DNA from: Paracoccaceae bacterium
Lineage (GTDB): Bacteria > Pseudomonadota > Alphaproteobacteria > Rhodobacterales > Rhodobacteraceae
Assembly: GCA_020425085.1 (NCBI GenBank)
Contig: JAGQRW010000004.1
Span: 248,001 to 312,000 of the forward strand
Reading direction: 5' to 3'
DNA length: 64,000 nucleotides
Part shown: positions 62,576 to 64,000 of the stretch, one piece after another
Numbering within the stretch: position 1 is the first letter of the stretch
Layout: each line of letters begins with the position of its first letter
Translations under genes and position numbers: made by a program
Notes under the pieces: generated by a model
Databases searched by the model: none
The model's input: the letters and a program-made list of their open reading frames with translations, nothing else
What the model was told of the DNA's origin: nothing

Positions 62576-64000
62576 ATGGAAGATTTCCTGTTTCAGTCCA
62601 CCATCTATCTGGGTGCCGCCGTCATCGCGGTGCCGGTTGCCAAACGCCTCGGGCTAGGCTCGGTGCTGGGGTATCTGATTGCTGGCGTGGTGATCGGCCC
62701 TTTGATCGGTCTGGTCGGATCGGAAACCCAGAACCTGCAGCATTTCGCCGAATTCGGTGTGGTGATGATGTTGTTCGTGATCGGCCTGGAACTGGAACCG
62801 CGCGCACTTTGGGACATGCGGCATCGGCTGATCGGGCTGGGTGGCTTGCAGGTTTCCCTGACCACCGCACTGATAGCTGCGATTGCGGTGATACTTGGCC
62901 AGCCCATATCGGTTGGCATCGCCATCGGCATGGTGCTGGCCCTGTCATCAACCGCCATCGTGTTGCAGACCCTGACGGAAAAGGGGCTGATGCATACCGC
63001 AGGCGGCAGGTCCAGCTTTTCGGTGCTGCTGACCCAGGATATCGCGGTGATCCCGATGTTGGCGCTGATCCCGCTGATGGCGCTTCAGGGTTACAACAAC
63101 GACGTGAACGAAGTCAGCACGGCGCAACATTCAATGTCGCTGGTCCGAGGACTGCCCGGCTGGGGTGTGGCACTGGTGACGCTGGCCGCAGTGGCCGCGA
63201 TCATTTTTGGCGGGCATTATCTGACGCGGCCATTGTTTCGCTTCATCGCCTCGGCGCGGCTACGCGAGATGTTCACCGCAGCAACCCTGCTTTTGGTGAT
63301 CGGCATCGCGCTTTTGATGACGCTGGTCGGCCTTTCTCCGGCGCTTGGCACCTTTCTGGCAGGCGTGGTTCTGGCCAACTCGGAATTTCGCCACGAACTT
63401 GAAAGCGATATCGAACCGTTCAAGGGCCTGCTGCTCGGGCTGTTTTTCATCACTGTTGGCGCGGGCATTGATTTTGATATCCTGTTTGGCGATTTCATCC
63501 GCATCCTGTCGCTGACGCTGGCGGTGATGCTGATCAAGGCATTGGTACTGCTGACACTGGCACGGATTTTCAAGCTGAAGGGCCGCGATCAGTGGCTGTT
63601 CACGCTTGGCCTGGCACAGGCGGGTGAATTCGGCTTTGTGCTGCTGGCATTCAGTGTTCAAACCAACGTGCTGCCGCTTGAACTGTCGAAATCACTTTTG
63701 TTGGTGGTTGCACTTTCGATGCTGCTGACCCCGGCGCTGTTCATCCTTTATGACTGGGTATCGAAACGCGCCAAGGAAACCGTGCCTGCACATCCGGGTC
63801 AACCCGCGGATGAAATCGACGAGACTGCACCGATCATCATTGCCGGTGTCGGCAGGTTTGGTCAGACCATCAACCGCATGATCAGCATGAACGGGCTGAA
63901 AACCACGGTGCTTGATCATAATATCGATACCATTCTGGCGCAGCGCAAATTCGGCATGAAGGGGTTTTATGGCGATCCCACCCGCCCCGAACTGATGCAG
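62576..64000 (+). CDS. Monovalent cation:proton antiporter-2 (KefB/KefC type), truncated at window end
   Basis: The first 475 codons of a CPA2-family antiporter with a C-terminal RCK domain. ATG at 62576 has GAGGGGAAG upstream. The protein starts MEDFLFQSTIYLGAAVIAVP; GLGSVLGYLIAGVVIGP and FGVVMMLFVIGLELEP are the first helices, LSSTAIVLQTL a core helix, and LAQAGEFGFVLLAF a later one. From about residue 418 IIIAGVGRFGQTINRMI begins the Rossmann-like TrkA-N (RCK) domain, which binds nucleotides. Kef systems export K+ in detoxification. The gene has no stop within the window. Confidence 0.93.
   Translation, partial: MEDFLFQSTIYLGAAVIAVPVAKRLGLGSVLGYLIAGVVIGPLIGLVGSETQNLQHFAEFGVVMMLFVIGLELEPRALWDMRHRLIGLGGLQVSLTTALIAAIAVILGQPISVGIAIGMVLALSSTAIVLQTLTEKGLMHTAGGRSSFSVLLTQDIAVIPMLALIPLMALQGYNNDVNEVSTAQHSMSLVRGLPGWGVALVTLAAVAAIIFGGHYLTRPLFRFIASARLREMFTAATLLLVIGIALLMTLVGLSPALGTFLAGVVLANSEFRHELESDIEPFKGLLLGLFFITVGAGIDFDILFGDFIRILSLTLAVMLIKALVLLTLARIFKLKGRDQWLFTLGLAQAGEFGFVLLAFSVQTNVLPLELSKSLLLVVALSMLLTPALFILYDWVSKRAKETVPAHPGQPADEIDETAPIIIAGVGRFGQTINRMISMNGLKTTVLDHNIDTILAQRKFGMKGFYGDPTRPELMQ

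Overview
The window comes from an alphaproteobacterial chromosome, most probably Rhodobacterales (a Rhodobacteraceae/Roseobacter-like organism). Evidence seen in the sequence: a TrcR (DUF1013) cell-cycle regulator, a COQ9-family gene divergent from rpsU, lineage-typical small families (DUF6476, DUF6173, DUF6280, DUF4389-type), a 44-residue aa3 oxidase subunit IV, a carnitine-dehydrogenase/thioesterase fusion, and a GC-rich composition that I judge by eye to be near 60%. I found no rRNA, tRNA, CRISPR array, insertion sequence, prophage or plasmid function. The window is mainly core genome with a few accessory or decaying loci.

Layout. 1-5.2 kb: start of ribD (probable), nrdR, a GT39-type glycosyltransferase, YjbQ, a low-GC HEPN/AbiU2-like gene coupled to the end of rpoD, then rpoD. 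5.2-9.9 kb: dnaG, a small membrane protein, an RluA pseudouridine synthase, rpoH with a probable sigma-32 promoter, and a DUF4389 protein. 10-17.4 kb: membrane dipeptidase, a duplicated-methyltransferase/TPR protein, oligoendopeptidase F, an EEP phosphodiesterase, a TerB-DnaJ protein and a GNAT. 17.5-21 kb: an apparently decayed carnitine locus with a GlxA-type regulator, a fusion enzyme lacking its catalytic His, and an XRE regulator; two of its promoters share a 13-bp sequence. 21-27.4 kb: DUF2061, fatty-acid desaturase, MsrB, EamA exporter, a pseudogene remnant, ClC channel, a frameshifted alcohol dehydrogenase and DUF427. 27.4-37 kb: aminopeptidase P, D,D-carboxypeptidase-SPOR, clpS, rsmC-like, an SDR without the usual active site, TrcR, RNase T2, quinone reductase, COQ9 and rpsU.

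37-49.5 kb: two tandem paralogous lipoproteins, cytochrome oxidase subunit IV, DUF6173, an MBL hydrolase coupled to an acyl-CoA dehydrogenase, TsaC, a copper chaperone next to a DUF2946 protein, rpmB, an alpha/beta hydrolase coupled to meaB, and hrpB. 49.5-64 kb: DUF6280, efp, a PaaI thioesterase, divergent metF/metR with a perfect MetR box, an inositol monophosphatase, a YgfZ/IBA57-type protein, an envelope cluster (GT2, MsbA-like ABC exporter, dual-specificity phosphatase, LpxR-like barrel), an aminotransferase, a Rieske protein coupled to hppD, a divergent Lrp regulator around a 16-bp palindrome, and the 5' part of a KefB/C-type antiporter.

Functional themes are replication and transcription initiation (rpoD, dnaG, rpoH), protein quality control (rpoH, clpS, pepF, pepP, DnaJ-like), methionine/folate control (metF-metR), tyrosine catabolism (hppD-lrp) and envelope biogenesis. 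No large undescribed system stands out. The loci most worth following are the degenerate carnitine enzyme with its shared operator, the double-methyltransferase/TPR protein, the paired lipoproteins, and the HEPN gene joined to rpoD.
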